Source: Mesostigma viride
Lineage: Eukaryota > Streptophyta > Mesostigmatophyceae > Mesostigmatales > Mesostigmataceae
Direction: 5' to 3'
DNA length: 64,000 nucleotides
Assembly: GCA_009746045.1 (NCBI GenBank)
Contig: RPFO01001124.1
Location: 85,001-149,000 of the forward strand
This document shows positions 11,970 through 24,056 of the stretch, one piece after another. The notes under the pieces are model-generated. The model worked only from the letters and a program-made list of their open reading frames with translations. It was not told the origin of the DNA and did no database searches. How positions within the stretch are numbered: the first letter of the stretch is position 1; each line of letters opens with the position of its first letter. The translations under genes and the position numbers were made by a program.

Positions 11970-13739
11970 CTGGTGGTGGGGTGGTTTCAAGCGGGGGCAT
12001 CGCGGGGGGTATGGGGCGAACGTCGCATCAACCATCCCGGGCAAAGCATCATCATCAGCAGCAGCAGCAGCAGAAGAAGAAGAAGAATGAATGAGGATAC
12101 GCTTTGAGAGTACTCAACTGGGATGCTGATTGATGGTTCTGACTTATGGTGCTCAATTGGGATGCTGATTGATGGTACTGACTGATGGTACTGACTAGTG
12201 GTACTCAACTTGGATACTGCTTGATGGTACGGAATGAAAGTGCCGAATGAGGGTGGAATGAGGTTGCCGAAGAAGGGTGCTGTCAACACTCAAAGTACAA
12301 TCGGGGCACGCAGGAACAGGTACCCAGGTAGCTGGGCGCCTAGATTAGTGCGCCAAAACATAAATTAGCGCGGTATGGATCTAGGTAATGAAGATGGCGC
12401 TTGTGATACGCATGCGGGGAGGCTATATTGGGATTGGACGTACTTGTAAGGTTACAACGGTACCTTGGCCGAGCGAACTCGACAGCCAACAAGGCCATTA
12501 AGGTACGTTGGAAAATGTATATACTAGTGGGCCGGCCGGATGCAGTACAGGGTATGCCAGCAATACTTACTTGCCAATTCCACCTTCAAGGGTCGAAGTT
12601 AGGAGACATTGGTATACAAAAAACATTACCATTAGACAACGGGGAAATCCATGAAGAACATAATGCAAGGTGTCAGGATAGCATTATATAAAGGTATAGA
12701 GATAATTAGCGATCAGGCATCCTGCTTCGACATGCAACGGGCCGACTTGCAAATGGTAAACCACGTTGGCTATTCGGAAAGAGTAAAGACGTGCACATTG
12801 CATATAACGACCACGGCGATGACTGGGGACTTACTGTTAGATCCGGTAACGATAGCCCGTAACCCTGTTGCATTCTTCACTGAATTCATGGCTGCTATGC
12901 ACGCTTTAGAAATTATCTATACCATAATGCAGGAAACTGCCTGTTATCTTGCAGTCAATTAGCCCAAGAAGGGACTGGGGCCTTCAGCTGCGGCAGCCAT
13001 TTCGGGCGCGTAAATCAATAAAGAAAAATCCACCAGGGCAGATGGCATGGCGTGCGCGAGTCTTGACCACTGACAGGGTTGAACTTGCGGTCGTACGTGT
13101 GATACCTATAACACAAACAAGGCCTGTTGCGCCCCCCCCCTTCCCAACCTGGAAGTGCGCCCGTCAGAATTGTGGCCGGATCTCCGGCGCGGCGGTACCA
13201 GAATCCGGCCGACCGGCCCGGCCGCCGGCAGTTGTGCCACTGACCCACCTATCGCGGCCCGCCGCGTTGTCCCCATTCCAAATGTTCTAAATCACGTCCC
13301 ATTTATTACATCATTAATTTATTACATCATGGCTAAGCCCAACTGCTACCTATCATTGCTACATGATCTCCCAAACAAAGTCATGTTATATGATTTAATT
13401 TTATTTAATTTTTAAAGCCCAATTACACTCATCACTCACTGCACTGGTCGTGAATTAGTCGTCATGATAATTCAATAACCGACTATACGCCGGGGCCCGG
13501 CCGTGCGTTCAGTCCGGCCTCGTGTCCATCCCTGGACTGGGCGGTCGGTTTCAGTTTCTCTCAGTCATCGTCAGTCGGTCACCCAAACCGGGCTGACAAT
13601 GAAATGACATTAGTAGAAATCAGAGAGCAATTTACTAATGATTGAGAAACTGAATGTATTAATCATGATTTGGTTTATTGCATTTTAATGCATCATCTAT
13701 CTATAGTGTGGATCCCACCATCATCTATTATACGCATAC
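11970..13739. other. Upstream part of dehydrogenase region, no exon recognised
   Basis: It holds a CAG/AAG trinucleotide run (12056-12090), an imperfect repeat of GATGCTGATTGATGGT-type units (12110-12240), and a LINE-like 3' tail on the plus strand at 13340-13415 (TACATGATCTCCC followed by ATTTAATTTT runs). Both strands were searched for a GxxxGIG first exon without success. The stretch 12430-12960 has plus-strand open frames that I cannot assign. Confidence 0.4.
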
Positions 13740-14387
13740 ATGCCCACGTCAGTGTGCATCATGTGATGGCTACGTGTCTACTAAGCCTTCAGTACTAGTC
13801 TACACTACGTACTGCTGTAGTCCCATAGGCTGGGGTTGCTGCAGGGGCCGGGTGCTAGGGTTGGTCGCTGGCCGAGGTCGCCTGCCAGGGCTCATTGTGG
13901 TTGACGTAGATGACCGCCCCCCTCCCGCCAGTCCATGGTCATGTATACCGGCTTCTTCCATGCCGCTGTCTGCCGGAGCCGGAGGTATGAGGTCAGCCAT
14001 AGCTCATGGGCCGTCGCCGTTCATGTTGCTGCGCCAGGGTTAAATGTCGTCGTCAAACGTGAAGGGAGTCCTCTCGAGGCGCTCGCGACGTTTGAGGAAC
14101 AGAGCTTGTCCGACATGTACTCAAAGGTGAGCAGCAGCGGGGGCGGTCCAGCCTTACCACGCGAGCGGGCAAGGCGGAGGACCTCTAGCCGGAGCTCGAT
14201 CGCCTATGAGGGCCATGGGGGCAAGGATTTTGTCCTCGAACACCTGGGCAAGCTTCTCGGAGTCGATCCTCACCTTCCGGCAGGTCGAAGTGTTTGGCAA
14301 TGATGTTATGCGGGCTCAGTGCGCTTGTCGAGCTCGGCCTCCTCGCAAAGGTCGAGCTCGCGCGTCTGTTGCTTGAGCGGGGCAGCG

Positions 14388-17300
14388 ATGGTGGTGGTGG
14401 TGGTGGTGGTGGTGGTGGTGGTGGTGGTGGTGGTGGTGGTGTGGTGGTGGTGGTGGTGGTGGTGGTGGTGGTGGTGGTGGTGGTGGTGGTGGTGGTGGTG
14501 GTGGTGGTGGTGTGGTGGTGGTGGTGGTGGTGGTGGTGGTGGTGGTGGTGGTGGTGGTGGTGGTGGTGGTGGTGGTGGTGGTGGTGGTGGTGGTGGTGGT
14601 GGTGTGGTGGTGGTGGTGGTGGTGGTGGTGGTGGTGGTGGTGGTGGTGGTGGTGGTGGTGGTGGTGGTGGTGGTGGTGGTGGTGGTGGTGGTGGTGGTGG
14701 TGGTGGTGGTGGTGGTGGTGGTGGTGGTGGTGGTGGTGGTGGTGGTGGTGGTGGTGGTGGTGGTGGTGGTGGTGGTGGTGGTGGTGGTGGTGGTGGTGGT
14801 GGTGGTGTGGTGGTGGTGGTGGTGGTGGTGGTGGTGGTGGTGGTGGTGGTGGTGGTGGTGGTGGTGGTGGTGGTGGTGGTGGTGGTGGTGGTGGTGGTGG
14901 TGGTGGTGGTGGTGTGGTGGTGGTGGTGGTGGTGGTGGTGGTGGTGGTGGTGGTGGTGGTGGTGGTGGTGGTGGTGGTGGTGGTGGTGGTGGTGGTGGTG
15001 GTGGTGGTGGTGGTGGTGGTGGTGGTGGTGGTGGTGGTGGTGGTGGTGGTGGTGTGGTGGTGGTGGTGGTGGTGGTGGTGGTGGTGGTGGTGGTGGTGGT
15101 GGTGGTGGTGGTGGTGGTGGTGGTGGTGGTGGTGTGGTGGTGGTGGTGGTGGTGGTGGTGGTGGTGGTGGTGGTGGTGGTGGTGGTGGTGGTGGTGGTGG
15201 TGGTGGTGGTGGTGGTGGTGGTGGTGGTGGTGGTGGTGGTGGTGGTGGTGGTGGTGGTGGTGGTGTGGTGGTGGTGGTGGTGGTGGTGGTGGTGGTGGTG
15301 GTGGTGGTGGTGGTGGTGGTGGTGGTGGTGGTGGTGGTGGTGGTGGTGGTGGTGGTGGTGGTGGTGGTGGTGGTGGTGGTGGTGGTGGTGGTGGTGGTGG
15401 TGGTGGTGGTGGTGGTGGTGGTGGTGGTGGTGGTGGTGTGGTGGTGGTGGTGGTGGTGGTGGTGGTGGTGGTGGTGGTGGTGGTGGTGGTGGTGGTGGTG
15501 GTGGTGGTGGTGGTGGTGGTGGTGGTGGTGGTGGTGGTGGTGGTGGTGGTGGTGGTGGTGGTGGTGGTGGTGGTGGTGGTGGTGGTGGTGGTGGTGGTGG
15601 TGGTGGTGGTGGTGGTGGTGGTGGTGGTGGTGGTGGTGGTGGTGGTGGTGGTGGTGGTGGTGGTGGTGGTGGTGGTGGTGGTGGTGGTGGTGGTGGTGGT
15701 GGTGTGGTGGTGGTGGTGGTGGTGGTGGTGGTGGTGGTGGTGGTGGTGGTGGTGGTGGTGGTGGTGGTGGTGGTGGTGGTGGTGGTGGTGGTGGTGGTGG
15801 TGGTGGTGGTGGTGGTGGTGGTGGTGGTGGTGGTGGTGGTGGTGGTGGTGGTGGTGGTGGTGGTGGTGGTGGTGGTGGTGGTGGTGGTGTGGTGGTGGTG
15901 GTGGTGGTGGTGGTGGTGGTGGTGGTGGTGGTGGTGGTGGTGGTGGTGGTGGTGGTGGTGGTGGTGGTGGTGGTGGTGGTGGTGGTGGTGGTGGTGGTGG
16001 TGGTGGTGGTGGTGGTGGTGGTGGTGGTGGTGGTGGTGGTGGTGGTGGTGGTGGTGGTGGTGTGGTGGTGGTGGTGGTGGTGGTGGTGGTGGTGGTGGTG
16101 GTGGTGGTGGTGGTGGTGGTGGTGGTGGTGTGGTGGTGGTGGTGGTGGTGGTGGTGGTGGTGGTGGTGGTGGTGGTGGTGGTGGTGGTGGTGGTGGTGGT
16201 GGTGGTGGTGGTGTGGTGGTGGTGGTGGTGGTGGTGGTGGTGGTGGTGGTGGTGGTGGTGGTGGTGGTGGTGGTGGTGGTGGTGGTGGTGGTGGTGGTGG
16301 TGGTGGTGGTGGTGGTGGTGGTGGTGGTGGTGGTGGTGGTGGTGGTGGTGGTGGTGGTGGTGGTGGTGGTGGTGGTGGTGGTGGTGGTGGTGGTGGTGTG
16401 GTGGTGGTGGTGGTGGTGGTGGTGGTGGTGGTGGTGGTGGTGGTGGTGGTGGTGGTGGTGGTGGTGGTGGTGGTGGTGGTGGTGGTGGTGTGGTGGTGGT
16501 GGTGGTGGTGGTGGTGGTGGTGGTGGTGGTGGTGGTGGTGGTGGTGGTGGTGGTGGTGTGGTGGTGGTGGTGGTGGTGGTGGTGGTGGTGGTGGTGGTGG
16601 TGGTGGTGGTGGTGGTGGTGGTGGTGGTGGTGGTGGTGGTGGTGGTGGTGGTGGTGGTGGTGGTGGTGGTGGTGGTGGTGGTGGTGGTGGTGGTGGTGGT
16701 GGTGGTGGTGGTGGTGGTGGTGGTGGTGGTGGTGGTGGTGGTGGTGGTGGTGGTGGTGGTGGTGGTGGTGGTGGTGGTGGTGGTGGTGGTGGTGGTGGTG
16801 GTGGTGGTGTGGTGGTGGTGGTGGTGGTGGTGGTGGTGGTGGTGGTGGTGGTGGTGGTGGTGGTGGTGGTGGTGGTGGTGGTGGTGGTGGTGGTGGTGGT
16901 GGTGGTGTGGTGGTGGTGGTGGTGGTGGTGGTGTGGTGGTGGTGGTGGTGGTGGTGGTGGTGGTGGTGGTGGTGGTGGTGGTGGTGGTGTGGTGGTGGTG
17001 GTGGTGGTGGTGGTGGTGGTGGTGGTGGTGGTGGTGGTGGTGGTGGTGGTGGTGGTGGTGGTGGTGGTGGTGGTGGTGGTGGTGGTGGTGGTGGTGGTGG
17101 TGGTGGTGGTGGTGGTGGTGGTGGTGGTGGTGGTGGTGGTGGTGGTGGTGGTGGTGTGGTGGTGGTGGTGGTGGTGGTGGTGGTGGTGGTGGTGGTGGTG
17201 GTGGTGGTGGTGGTGGTGGTGGTGGTGGTGGTGGTGGTGGTGGTGGTGTGGTGGTGGTGGTGGTGGTGGTGGTGGTGGTGGTGGTGGTGGTGGTGGTGGT

Positions 17301-18740
17301 GGTGGTGGTGGTGGTGGTGGTGGTGGTGGTGGTGGTGGTGGTGGTGGTGTGGTGGTGGTGGTGGTGGTGTGGTGGTGGTGGTGGTGGTGGTGGTGGTGGT
17401 GGTGGTGGTGGTGGTGGTGGTGGTGGTGGTGGTGGTGGTGGTGGTGGTGGTGGTGGTGGTGGTGGTGGTGGTGGTGGTGGTGGTGGTGGTGGTGGTGGTG
17501 GTGGTGGTGGTGGTGGTGGTGGTGGTGGTGGTGGTGGTGGTGGTGGTGGTGGTGGTGGTGGTGGTGGTGGTGGTGGTGGTGGTGGTGGTGGTGTGGTGGT
17601 GGTGGTGGTGGTGGTGGTGGTGGTGGTGGTGGTGGTGGTGGTGGTGTGGTGGTGGTGGTGGTGGTGGTGGTGGTGGTGGTGGTGGTGGTGGTGGTGGTGG
17701 TGGTGGTGGTGGTGGTGGTGGTGGTGGTGGTGGTGGTGGTGGTGGTGGTGGTGGTGGTGGTGGTGGTGGTGGTGGTGGTGGTGGTGGTGGTGGTGGTGTG
17801 GTGGTGGTGGTGGTGGTGGTGGTGGTGGTGGTGGTGGTGGTGGTGGTGGTGGTGGTGGTGGTGGTGGTGGTGGTGGTGGTGGTGGTGGTGGTGGTGGTGG
17901 TGGTGGTGGTGGTGGTGGTGTGGTGGTGGTGGTGGTGGTGGTGGTGGTGGTGGTGGTGGTGGTGGTGGTGGTGGTGGTGGTGGTGGTGGTGGTGGTGGTG
18001 GTGGTGGTGGTGGTGGTGGTGGTGGTGGTGGTGGTGGTGGTGGTGGTGGTGGTGGTGGTGGTGGTGGTGGTGGTGGTGGTGGTGGTGGTGGTGGTGGTGG
18101 TGGTGGTGGTGGTGGTGGTGGTGGTGGTGGTGGTGGTGGTGGTGGTGGTGGTGGTGGTGGTGGTGGTGGTGGTGGTGGTGGTGGTGGTGGTGGTGGTGGT
18201 GGTGGTGGTGGTGGTGGTGGTGGTGGTGGTGGTGGTGGTGGTGGTGGTGGTGGTGGTGGTGGTGTGGTGGTGGTGGTGGTGGTGGTGGTGGTGGTGGTGG
18301 TGGTGGTGGTGGTGGTGGTGGTGGTGGTGTGGTGGTGGTGGTGGTGGTGGTGGTGGTGGTGGTGGTGGTGGTGGTGGTGGTGGTGGTGGTGGTGGTGGTG
18401 GTGGTGGTGGTGGTGGTGGTGGTGGTGGTGGTGGTGGTGGTGGTGGTGGTGGTGGTGGTGGTGGTGGTGGTGGTGGTGGTGGTGGTGGTGGTGGTGGTGG
18501 TGGTGTGGTGGTGGTGGTGGTGGTGGTGGTGGTGGTGGTGGTGTGGTGGTGGTGGTGGTGGTGGTGGTGGTGGTGGTGTGGTGGTGGTGGTGGTGGTGGT
18601 GGTGGTGGTGGTGGTGGTGGTGGTGGTGGTGGTGGTGGTGGTGCATGGTGGTGGTGGTGGTGGTGGTGGTGGTGGTGGTGGTGGTGGTGGTGGTGGTGGT
18701 GGTGGTGGTGGTGGTGGTGGTGGTGGTGGTGGTGGTGGTG
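14388..18740. repeat. (GGT)n / (ACC)n array, 4.35 kb, inside E1-C ORF1
   Basis: It is an almost pure GGT repeat on the plus strand. More than 30 interruptions are of one kind, GGTGTGG (one G fewer), and there is one GTGCATGG near 18641. On the minus strand it lies between codons for QHTT and for IAAPLKQQ. In E1-D and E1-B the same place has only seven codons of ACC/TCC. The 1.5-kb-codon open frames across it are artefacts of the stop-free repeat. The G-rich strand could form two-layer G-quadruplexes. Confidence 0.97.
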
Positions 18741-19091
18741 CCAGTGGTGTGCTGGCTCATCAACATGGCTGCCCAGGTCTGGGTGGGAGGTGCATGGCCG
18801 GCAGGGTCAGGAGGGGCTGGCCGAGCGGCAATATCCGGCCTTCACCGCCTGGGCAGCTCGAGGCCTGCGGTGTTTTGCAGGCTCTCAATGGCGATGGTAT
18901 TGTCCTTGAGGCGTTGGTCGATGTTGAGGAGCTGGGCGGTGATGGTGTGATCGACCGGTGGCTTTGGAGGAGGCTCCAGGCTCGAGGAGGGTGGAGGTGG
19001 TGGATCTCGAGGAGGGGGAGCTCGGCAGCCAGCTTGCCTCCCAATGCCGCCACATCTGCCGGCGGCAAGGGGGGGCACATGAGCAAGTTGT

Positions 19092-20797
19092 TTAACCCCT
19101 AAATGGTCTGGCTGCCGATTTTCCGCCTAAAACTGAGTTACAGCCGACACGTCGGCCCCTTCTCGGGGGACCAAATGCCGCGAAAACTATTGAGAATTAG
19201 GAAACGTTTAGCTGAGAAGATCGAAAGTTTATAATTTTCCTCACAGCATGGTACTAGGGTTTGCATACTTCTGACAAAGTTATAGAGGTGTTCTGGCCGG
19301 TCAAAGTACAAGGGGTCAGGGTACTTTTTCACGTACAACGTGCATTCCGGAAAACGACGACCTGGCCATGGCGGCTTGCGCCCACGCATGGCATTTACGT
19401 TTTCGTTCGAATTTTCTGACCAAACTCAGGAAATTGATTTTATACGTCCTAAAGATGATACAGGCCAATTTTTGGTTCGCGGGAATGCCATTTGATAGGT
19501 GTCGGCAGCGTTCTTGCTCGAAAAAACTGCGATCAGGCCGGACGATAGAAACGTTGACAGCAATACCTTTCCGGCGTATTTTAAAGGATATATTGGTTTC
19601 TTTGTACTTGTTATGATACATAGTAGTCGTAAACGTGCAAGGGTGGCCAGAAATCGCCGAATCCAGCGACCATGCTGCACAACTTTGGTGTGCCGAAATG
19701 CGCCATTTTGCGGCCACCGCCTGGGCCAAGGTAACGCCATCCATGCCTGGTAAAGCTTAATCATCGTTTTCCTATCGATGTTTGACGTTTATATATACGT
19801 TCTAGCTTGTGTAGCGCATTCTTTTTGCATTATTCATGCTCTTTCTTGACCCTGGCCTGGCCCCTTTCTAAAACACCCTTCTTAGATGCTTCCCTCAGTC
19901 AGTTGACCTGCCACAGGGTGATGGTGATAAGTTTTAGAGGCTGTATGGGTTTGAATACCTCCATATATGTTTGTTATACATTTCCCACACACATATTGCA
20001 TGAGTGTGAGGCAGTTGGCTGGTCTCTGTGGCATCATCAAGCATGTAACCGGTGAGTAGAAGCTTCCCATTGTCAGCATGTGCCACCAGGTGTGCTGGCC
20101 ATCACCTGGCAAGCTATAGCAGCTTAGGCCTAGTTTATCCTTGCTAGGGCAAGCTGAAATAGGCTTAAAATCACTAGTTTGTTGGTGGCTGCCTCCTAGA
20201 ATGCATGCCTTGCGTAGGGTATCCGTACCACGTTACCTACGTGCATGGACAAGGTGGCACCTGCACATAGGTGCCATGTAAGGGCAGTGTGATGATGCAG
20301 TTATGTTTCCCCATCATTGTGGAAGGGAAATGTATTGTGTGGCATGGTTGGGGGCCATATTAGTAGGTATTAGTAGGTAGTATGCCCACTCCTACCCCTT
20401 GGTTGCTTTTTACCAACGGTACCCCTATGGGCTGTACTGGGTGTAACTGCTGGTATACCCACCCAAATGATGACCCCAATGGCTCAAACTGTTCAGCAAC
20501 TAATTGTTCATCATCCCTGAAGTGGTAGGTGCCTAGCTCTTACAACATAATTCAAAATGCACATTCTACCAAAAATGAAAACGCTCGTCTTGACCCCCCT
20601 GACTTTGACGGCAGTTATACATGGCCTACCCTGCATATATGTAAGGTTGTGATATACCAACCCGAAGGGCAACTCATGGACATGCTTGGCCCCCAAGGAC
20701 AGCCATTGGATATGGGTGGGTTGGATGGCATCTGGTTTGCAAAATTGTGAAGTTACAGCCGATGCATCGGCAGTATTTCTGCCCATTTAGGGGTTAA
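19092..20797 (+). mobile_element. TTAA-1: 1.7-kb TTAA-flanked DNA transposon (piggyBac/Kolobok type)
   Basis: The ends are TTAACCCCTAAATGG and CCATTTAGGGGTTAA, with the outer TTAA as target duplication. Just inside each end lies a GTTACAGCCGA..TCGGC-type hairpin. The element is about 99% identical to TTAA-2 at 35272-36978. In E1-C the interrupted sequence reads ...CAAGTTGT, TTAA, GGACCTCAGTGAGG..., which restores the E1 frame LTEVLKQL once one TTAA is removed, so both boundaries and the duplication are supported independently. No intact transposase is visible; minus-strand frames at 19138-19764 are decayed remnants. Confidence 0.85.
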
Positions 20798-20851
20798 GGA
20801 CCTCAGTGAGGATGGCGCGATAGGTAGTTTCGGAAAGGGCGGTGGGGGCGG

Positions 20852-22569
20852 CAGTGTGAGCCAATACGGCAATACGGCAATACGGCAATACGGCAAAACC
20901 TCGGCGTATTGCGTATTTCGTATTATACACGTATTATACGCGCATTATACGCCAAGAGCTCAAAAAGTGTTTTTTTGTTCGGAAAAGTGGATTTTCAATT
21001 AGGATAAAATATTCTAAGGTGTTTATCCCATGGGCGTGCCTCTCAAAAACTCTAGCCAATGTCTCAATCTTGATGAAAAACAATACAATGCACGTAGAGG
21101 TCGCCGGTAGCCGTTTGACACTCACTTGGTTGTCTCATCAATTGTATGAAGTGTAATTAATTAATTAATTAGTTAATTATCACGTGACTGCGTCACGTGG
21201 GTGCCAATACAAAGTAGAGGAACCTTCAACCCCTGTACACAATGAGAGGGAGGGAGGGCGCCCTAGCTTCTCTCACTGCCACCGCCCACCAGTCGGTGGG
21301 CAGGCCACATCGAGCGCTCTATCCACATCACGGGGCCGGGGCGCATCACTGCATGTGGGACAACCATTATTAACGATACCAGAGGTAGGCTGAAGCATAG
21401 CTGATGCTGTACAAGAAAGGTGAAGTGGGCTCAACGGGCGTCTGCTAAGGCATAAGCAAATGGCCACGCTGAGCCATGGCTGGGCTAATGTGATTGCGTT
21501 CATGCCACTCTAAACCGTTGGGGCTACTCTAAGCCGTTGGGGCTAGATCAGTATACTATGCTCGAGAAATACATGGCAAGTCATGCTATAATGTAAAACC
21601 TATGTCGATTGCCCTCTTCTAGACAGCTGGCTAGAATCTATTCTGGGGGAGCCCTAGGGGGCGTCGACAGTTTGTTGTTTACATAAAGGTCATGAAGTGT
21701 GATACTCATCCACTGCATGGTATATAGATTGCTAATTGAACTAATTCCTTATTACAACCATGAACTTATTGATAGGTATACGATTCGACCCAAAACCTTG
21801 ATACAGTATGCAATAAAACGTGAACAGGATAGCACATACCAGATCAAAACAGCAGATTAATTACCTTCCTTGCTGGAGCTAGCCGGATGCCCACCTCACG
21901 ATCGATGTAGCTGCGAGCCGCTTTCCTGGCCGTCGTCGCCAATAAAACATGTCAGCAATATATTTTACACATCTATCCGCGTACAAACTTATCGACTTAT
22001 TTCCCGCCTAGTAACAGTTAGCACATGCACGGCGACCGACCTGGTCGCTGATCAAACGAGGTTGCTGCACCGAGCATAGGGTCGAGACATATCTGCGCAC
22101 ACCCAGGCGTTGCCTGGCAATAATATACGCTGCTTAGGACCTATGGATCATGCCTGCAAAATTGCAGTTCAAAATGTCAAGCCATGCTCGGGCCATACCA
22201 GTCAGATTTCTGCACCTCCATGGCCGCGGAGGTCAACTATCATATTTATGCAAGTCGGTCTCGTTTTGCCATCGTTTACCCACGCCGTCAACTGGCAGAG
22301 ATGACAAGCGGGACCAACCGTAGGCCCGTACTCCCCAAGTACGGTTCAGGCTGCGTACCTGCCAAGGTCAGCAACGCCAAAACTAGCTCTGGCGCCAAAT
22401 TCCGGAGCCGGGCGCCGTATAATACGCGAAAAATACGTATTATGCGCCGTATTTGCGTTGAGCACGCAATATACGGCGTATTTCTAGTACGTTAGTACGC
22501 CAAACCTCGCCGTATTGTATAACACGGCGTATTTACCGTATTATACGGCGTACGTATTGGTGTACGCTG
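20852..22569. mobile_element. hAT-like DNA transposon with palindromic subterminal repeats
   Basis: The ends are CAGTGTGAGCCAATACG and the reverse complement of CAGCGTACACCAATACG. The flanks are TGGGGGCGG on the left and TGGGGCGG on the right, an 8-bp duplication with one extra G. CAG ends with 8-bp duplications are typical of hAT. About 100-150 bp at each end are packed with ATACGGC / GCCGTAT motifs in both orientations, such as four CAATACGG copies at the left. E1-C reading frames resume on both sides (NIWAPP and YRAILTEVL). I see no transposase, so it is probably non-autonomous. Confidence 0.65.
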
Positions 22570-23721
22570 TGGGGCGGGGTGTGGGGGGAGCCCAGATATT
22601 GGCGGCTCGGTTCGCCCCTCGAGGAGGGAGCAGAGAGCCATGCGCTGACGGAAGGCGGGGGCCGGCGAGCTCAGGTAACGTAAATAAGGTCAGCTGTCAT
22701 TTTGAGCGAATGCGTGTCGTGGGAGCCAATCCCAGTGTTGCGGCGATTCCGGCCGCGTAAAGGTGCCGACACAGTTCCACAAGCGAGGCGTGCGTTCCGG
22801 GAAAAACACGTCATCCATGAATGGGATTGGGGTGCGTTGCCAATTGATAGCCGGGAGAGGTGATGTCAAAATCGACCTCGCGCCACCGCGGAACGTAACT
22901 TCGGCCGTGGGGCGACTGCGTTAATTTGGTCTCAGGCGATGCCGAGGGCGAGGCCGCAGGATCGAGGAGCCGAGTAGACCACGTACTACTCGTTTGATTA
23001 TTGTCACCGCTGCCTTCTAGCTAGGCCGGGCCGGCTGAAGGCTGCAGACGTGTTTGCATTGCTCATCGCATTAATTAATTAACTAATTAATTAGAAACAG
23101 AACTCCGTTGGGAGTATCTGTAGCACATATCCCTGAGAAGGGGCATATGGCTTTTAATACATTCTAGGCTACCGTTCCTACAAGGGTGGGAATGTAAACT
23201 ACCCCTGCTCCAGGTGCGCCAGGGCACCTGAACCGGCCACATGATCTATCAAGCTATGCCCAGTGAGCTAAGGGGGAGCCTGTCATGTGGGGGAAGATCA
23301 TCATAGCTATACAAGAGCAGATCAGAATACAAGAGCAAGGGCATGGGCTTCTCAACAGAGAGCATCTCTCTGCATAGGCACAGCATGGCTAAATTCTTTT
23401 AATGCAACATCCATGGGAGGTCCCATTATAGGCATGGCTTGGCTAAATTCTGAAGGCATCATCCATGGGGGCCATTATGGGCGCACATGCGCGTAGTAGT
23501 GGGCCACATGCTAGCTAGGCTAAGCCTGACTAATCTACACTGACTACTGGTATATATTCCCTAGTCTGAGGTGGCAGGAGGTGCCTGCCAGGGCTTGTGG
23601 TCAACGTGGATGACCGCCCCCCTCCAGTATACCGGCTTCCCCCCTGCGCTCGATCTGCCGGAGCTGAAGGCAATATAGCTCGCGTCGCCGCTGTTGCTGG
23701 GCCAAGGTCATTGAAGTCGTC

Positions 23722-24056
23722 ATTGGAGTCACGTGCCGCCAACGCACGGTACACAACCAGCCATAGCCTTAGCCTAGTCCTAGTACAGCCATGCTACGCC
23801 CTGGCTATGTTCAGATTACTTGCCCACGCTCCTTGCTATGATATGCTCACATGGGTCTTATTGCACCCACAGTTTGCCGGATCGTTAGCCTGTCCTTTTA
23901 GCTAGCCGCGCCCGATTGCAGCTGTGGCATGCCTTTGGCATGAAGGAGACTGGGGGTCTCTGCCCTTTCTCCTGTAGTGCACACACAGGGATTAAAAGCA
24001 CTTCGGTGCTCCGTGACTCCCCAACGGGAGCACGAGTTTAATTAATTAATTAATTC
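23722..24056 (+). mobile_element. S2 short retroelement, copy 1
   Basis: A 335-bp insertion in the E1-B ORF, flanked by AAGTCGTC at 23714-23721 and 24057-24064. Removing it and one flank restores the E1 sequence found uninterrupted at 47055-47090. It ends with the hairpin GTGACTCCCCAACGGGAGCAC and TTAATTAATTAATTAA. A second copy lies at 38299-38590. There is no ORF. It resembles a SINE mobilised through its tail. Confidence 0.75.

Larger units (their letters stand above)
13740..23066 (-). mobile_element. E1-C: E1 retroelement copy split by three events
   Basis: Pieces of one E1 element on the minus strand lie at 22570-23066 (5' part, up to NIWAPP), 20798-20851, 18741-19091 (LTEVLKQL, then ADVAALGGKLAAELP) and 13740-14387 (APLKQQTRELDL, then the C-terminal VIYVNH end). 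In that order they follow the better-preserved E1-D ORF. The interruptions are an hAT-like element (20852-22569), a TTAA element (19092-20797) and the GGT/ACC expansion (14388-18740). The ORF has further frameshifts. Its 3' untranslated region fades out near 13740 without the hairpin tail. Confidence 0.75.

Noticed and set aside
12428-12962. Two plus-strand frames as host gene exons
   Set aside because: No recognised domain, no convincing splice pair and no continuity with neighbours.
11970-14300. First exon of the dehydrogenase with a GxxxGIG loop
   Set aside because: Both strands were read for the motif with a compatible donor phase (two bases before the YTADELAA exon); none was found.
14294-19102. 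Open frames of 1465-1602 codons of poly-Gly/Val/Trp and poly-Thr/His/Pro
   Set aside because: GGT/ACC repeats lack stops in every frame and each one-base interruption merely switches the polymer; the frames exist only because of the array.
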